Shown here: piece by piece, positions 5,871 to 8,307 of the stretch | Position numbering within the stretch: the first letter of the stretch is position 1 | Layout: every line of letters starts with the position of its first letter | Origin: Acidobacteriaceae bacterium | Lineage (GTDB): Bacteria > Acidobacteriota > Terriglobia > Terriglobales > Acidobacteriaceae | Assembly: GCA_027307295.1 (NCBI GenBank) | Contig: DAHUXF010000108.1 | Location: 1 to 8,307 of the forward strand | Reading direction: 5' to 3' | DNA: 8,307 bases | Made by a program: the position numbers and the translations under genes | The notes under the pieces: model-generated | Database searches by the model: none | What the model saw: the letters and a program-made list of their open reading frames with translations, nothing else | What the model was told of the DNA's origin: nothing

Positions 5871-6968
5871 GTGAAGTCCTGGGACATTATCATCACGGGT
5901 GCGGGGATTATTGGCGTTTCTCTGGCGCTGGAACTGCGCCAGCGCGGAGCCAGCGTGCTGGTCATGGAACGGGGAGAGCCAGGAGGCGAGTCTTCTTCCG
6001 CAGCCGCAGGCATGCTGGCTCCCGCCGATCCTGACACGCCCGCAGCCCTACGCACAATCGCGTCTGCCAGCGCGCAACTCTTTCCTGAATACGTGGAAAA
6101 GCTGGAATCTCTGGCTGGCATGGAAGTCGATTTCCGCCGTCAGGGCACAATTGCATTTCTTGAGACGGCAGATGGTCCGCCGGAATATCAACCACTCTCC
6201 TCTGCGCAATTGCACCATCGGGAGCCCGCCCTTGTCAGCCCCGGACACCCCTCATTCTTTGTGCAGGAAAATAGTGTTGATCCCAGATTGCTGATGCGCG
6301 CAGCCTTGACCGCCGCGCAAAAGAGTGGCGTTGAGATATACGGAAATTCCGAGGTGCGCGCCATAAGCATACAGAACGCAAATCCTGAAGTGCGGACCGA
6401 TCGAGAAACATTTTCGGCACGCGCAGTCATCAACTGCCAGGGGGCATGGTCAGGCGCGCCTGTGCGTCCACGCAAAGGCCAGATGTTCTATGTGCAACCC
6501 CAACGCGCCAGATTGCTGCAACATGTGATGCGCGCTCCAGACGTTTATATTGTGCCGCGAAGCTCAGGGAAAATCCTGATCGGCGCAACCGTGGAAGATG
6601 TGGGTTATGACAAGACCGTGGACGATTCCGCTATCCATGGCCTGCTGACCGCCGGCACAAAATATCTGCCGGAGCTGGCCTCGGCAACCATTATTGAGCG
6701 TTGGGCCGGACTTCGTCCAGGGACGCCCGACTCACTGCCAATCATCGTCATGACTGGGAAAAGAAACGTTTTTGTCGCCAGCGGACACTTTAGAAATGGA
6801 ATCCTGCTGGCGCCTATTACGGCGAAGATCATGGCGTACCTGGCAGCCGGAAAGACGCCAGCCATGGATATTGCCACTTTTTCGCCAAACCGGTTTGCCG
6901 CCGAAAAGCCTTCCTACGCGGACCATGCTGAAACTTTCGGCACTCCTGCGCAATCCGTGAAAAAATAG
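5871..6968 (+). CDS. thiO: ThiO-like glycine oxidase, FAD-dependent DAO family
   Basis: FAD-dependent amine oxidase of the DAO family, most like glycine oxidase ThiO, which makes the imine used in thiazole synthesis for thiamine. The 365 residues match ThiO length. Evidence in order: Rossmann motif GAGIIG at 10-15 with acidic Glu33 at the end of the second strand; the ThiO-type AAAGMLAP at 44-51; CQGAWS at 189-194; Tyr226 in the DVYIVPRSSG segment; ERWAGLRPGTPDSLPI at 276-291 with Arg282, equivalent to the substrate-carboxylate Arg of glycine oxidase; and GHFRNGILLAP at 305-315. The start is GTG at 5871; the overlapping ATG at 5869 is followed at once by TGA. There is no convincing Shine-Dalgarno. 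No thiS, thiG or thiE is nearby, so a general DAO-type oxidase on another small amine is possible. It lies 23 bp after the sortase. Confidence 0.8.
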   Translation: MKSWDIIITGAGIIGVSLALELRQRGASVLVMERGEPGGESSSAAAGMLAPADPDTPAALRTIASASAQLFPEYVEKLESLAGMEVDFRRQGTIAFLETADGPPEYQPLSSAQLHHREPALVSPGHPSFFVQENSVDPRLLMRAALTAAQKSGVEIYGNSEVRAISIQNANPEVRTDRETFSARAVINCQGAWSGAPVRPRKGQMFYVQPQRARLLQHVMRAPDVYIVPRSSGKILIGATVEDVGYDKTVDDSAIHGLLTAGTKYLPELASATIIERWAGLRPGTPDSLPIIVMTGKRNVFVASGHFRNGILLAPITAKIMAYLAAGKTPAMDIATFSPNRFAAEKPSYADHAETFGTPAQSVKK

Positions 6969-6972
6969 GGCT

Positions 6973-8307
6973 GTGGACCTGGAATTCTTACTCATACAGC
7001 TTCTGCTCAAAATGGGCGTAGCCACTGCCGTGGCCAGCGCCCTGGGACGGTCCCATGAATTCAAGAAGCTGTTGTTTTCGCGGCGGCGCTCCCGTGGAAA
7101 AAATATTCTCTTCGTCCTTTTTACCTGTATACCTTTTGCCCTGGGCGTGTACTTCCGCTTCCGCGTAAAAAACTTTCAGTGCGCTGATCTGGGATTTGAA
7201 GCAGCAATTCTTGTAGGTGTGCTGGGCGGGCGTGTGGCCGGGACCCTGGGTGGCGCCCTGATGGCAATTCCGGCCATGTTTCATGGCGAATGGCTGACGC
7301 TGCCGGTAAACGCTGGTGCTGGAATCCTGGCCGGATCACTGCGGCATTTCTGCCGCAATGAAGAAGAAATCTGGACGTTCTCGCCTTTCATCGATCTGAG
7401 CGTATACCGCTGGGTCAGGCGTAATCTGCGCCATCCCCGCATTGACTGGCAAACCGCATTCTTCCTGATGATTATTGCGCTGATGGCAGCGCGGCTGGAA
7501 CTGCAATGGGCAGTGCCCAAATGGCTCTGGACGCTCTACTTGCCCACGCCCGTGGCGCTGCTGGCGGTCTTTGCCACAGCCGTTGCCACCATCGCTATTC
7601 CTATCAAGATATGGAACCTCACGCGCATTGAGATGAAGCTGGAAGAGCAGGAACGCCTGCTGCTGGAAGCGCGGTTAGATGCGCTCCAGAGCCAGATCAA
7701 TCCACACTTCCTGTTCAATACGCTGAACTCTGTCTCTTCGCTGGTACGCTTCGATCCTGACCGCGCGCGAGAGGTGATCGTAAAGCTCTCCAAGATCCTG
7801 CGCCGGTTGCTGGGCAAGCATGATGAATTTGTGCAATTGCGCGACGAAATTGAGTTCGTGGATGACTACCTGGACATTGAAGTCGTGCGCTTTGGCCGGG
7901 ACAAGCTGCGTGTCTATAAGCACCTTGATCCGGAAACACTGGACATTGTTATCCCCGCAATTCTCCTGCAACCGCTGGTGGAAAACAGCATCAAGCATGG
8001 ACTTTCACCCAAGGTGGATGGAGGCAGCATTACATTGCGCAGCCGCCTCCAGGAAGGCAAGCTGATTATCCATGTAGAAGACGATGGCGTGGGGATGAGC
8101 GCGCCTCCGGCAATTGCGGCGGAGCAAATGGGATCAGGCCGGGGCATTGGCATGCTCAATGTTGCTGAGCGGCTGCACGTTCTATTTGGCGATGAAGGAA
8201 AGATGACCGTACAAAGCCGTGACGGCTTGGGCACTCTGGTGGTGCTGGAATTGCCTGTCCTGAATGCTGACTCTCCGGGTGAAGGCGCGGCGGCGGCAAT
8301 TTATGCA
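6973..8307 (+). CDS. LytS/BtsS-type sensor histidine kinase, partial at 3' end
   Basis: Membrane sensor kinase of a two-component system with the 5TMR-LYT plus His_kinase architecture. Direct translation gives 445 residues without a stop before the window ends. Residues 5-215 are a multi-helix membrane domain including the ADLGFEAAILVGVLGGRVAG block (71-90), typical of the LYT sensor. A linker helix rich in charged residues (about 216-235) leads to the H-box with the phosphorylatable His245 in INPHFLFN. The N-box is LLQPLVENSIKHG (331-343) and the G-boxes are DDGVGM (370-375) and GRGIGMLNV (389-397). The start is GTG at 6973; an in-frame stop at 6958 prevents a much longer protein, and AGGG lies just before it. 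An ATG at 7012 is an alternative. It begins 4 bp after thiO. The catalytic domain is complete; the Ala-rich tail EGAAAAAIYA suggests the end is near. A LytTR response regulator probably follows. Confidence 0.93.
   Translation, partial: MDLEFLLIQLLLKMGVATAVASALGRSHEFKKLLFSRRRSRGKNILFVLFTCIPFALGVYFRFRVKNFQCADLGFEAAILVGVLGGRVAGTLGGALMAIPAMFHGEWLTLPVNAGAGILAGSLRHFCRNEEEIWTFSPFIDLSVYRWVRRNLRHPRIDWQTAFFLMIIALMAARLELQWAVPKWLWTLYLPTPVALLAVFATAVATIAIPIKIWNLTRIEMKLEEQERLLLEARLDALQSQINPHFLFNTLNSVSSLVRFDPDRAREVIVKLSKILRRLLGKHDEFVQLRDEIEFVDDYLDIEVVRFGRDKLRVYKHLDPETLDIVIPAILLQPLVENSIKHGLSPKVDGGSITLRSRLQEGKLIIHVEDDGVGMSAPPAIAAEQMGSGRGIGMLNVAERLHVLFGDEGKMTVQSRDGLGTLVVLELPVLNADSPGEGAAAAIYA

Overview
The window (8,307 bp, moderately GC-rich) looks like chromosomal DNA of an acidobacterium, probably near Koribacter/Terriglobales. 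This is inferred from recalled family resemblance only: a LytS-type kinase, a coiled-coil membrane protein and a sortase in a style I associate with Acidobacteria. No rRNA or other taxonomic marker is present. I see no IS element, tRNA, CRISPR array or phage gene. Nine protein genes fill almost all of the sequence: six on the minus strand (1-4987) and three on the plus strand (5164-8307). The two blocks diverge from a 176-bp intergenic region.

Minus block, in transcription order. First, a membrane-anchored coiled-coil protein of unknown function (4987-4154) is preceded by a good sigma70-like promoter and followed by a rho-independent-type terminator. Second, a three-gene membrane transport unit (4049-2042) encodes an EamA/DMT exporter, a TauE/SafE anion permease and a DUF1634 protein, joined by two ATGA stop/start overlaps. 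Third, a pair (1920 to the left edge) encodes a signal-peptide-bearing DUF1028 (Ntn-hydrolase-like) protein with a C-terminal helical, TPR-like region, then an HSL-family alpha/beta hydrolase starting 11 bp after its stop. The hydrolase runs off the left edge.

Plus block: a class D-like sortase (5164-5847), a ThiO-like glycine oxidase (5871-6968, GTG start) and a LytS/BtsS-type sensor histidine kinase (6973 to the right edge, GTG start). Gaps are only 23 and 4 bp, so they are probably co-transcribed. No sortase substrate, thiS/thiG gene or response regulator lies inside the window. A LytTR response regulator is the expected next gene but cannot be seen.

The two truncated edge genes have no stop or end in the window and were read by direct translation. 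The more interesting points are the secreted DUF1028-TPR protein coupled to an esterase, the orphan sortase beside a coiled-coil surface-type protein, the 8-bp-arm palindrome between the divergent units, and the unusual thiO start. I did not find a convincing new defence or mobile system.
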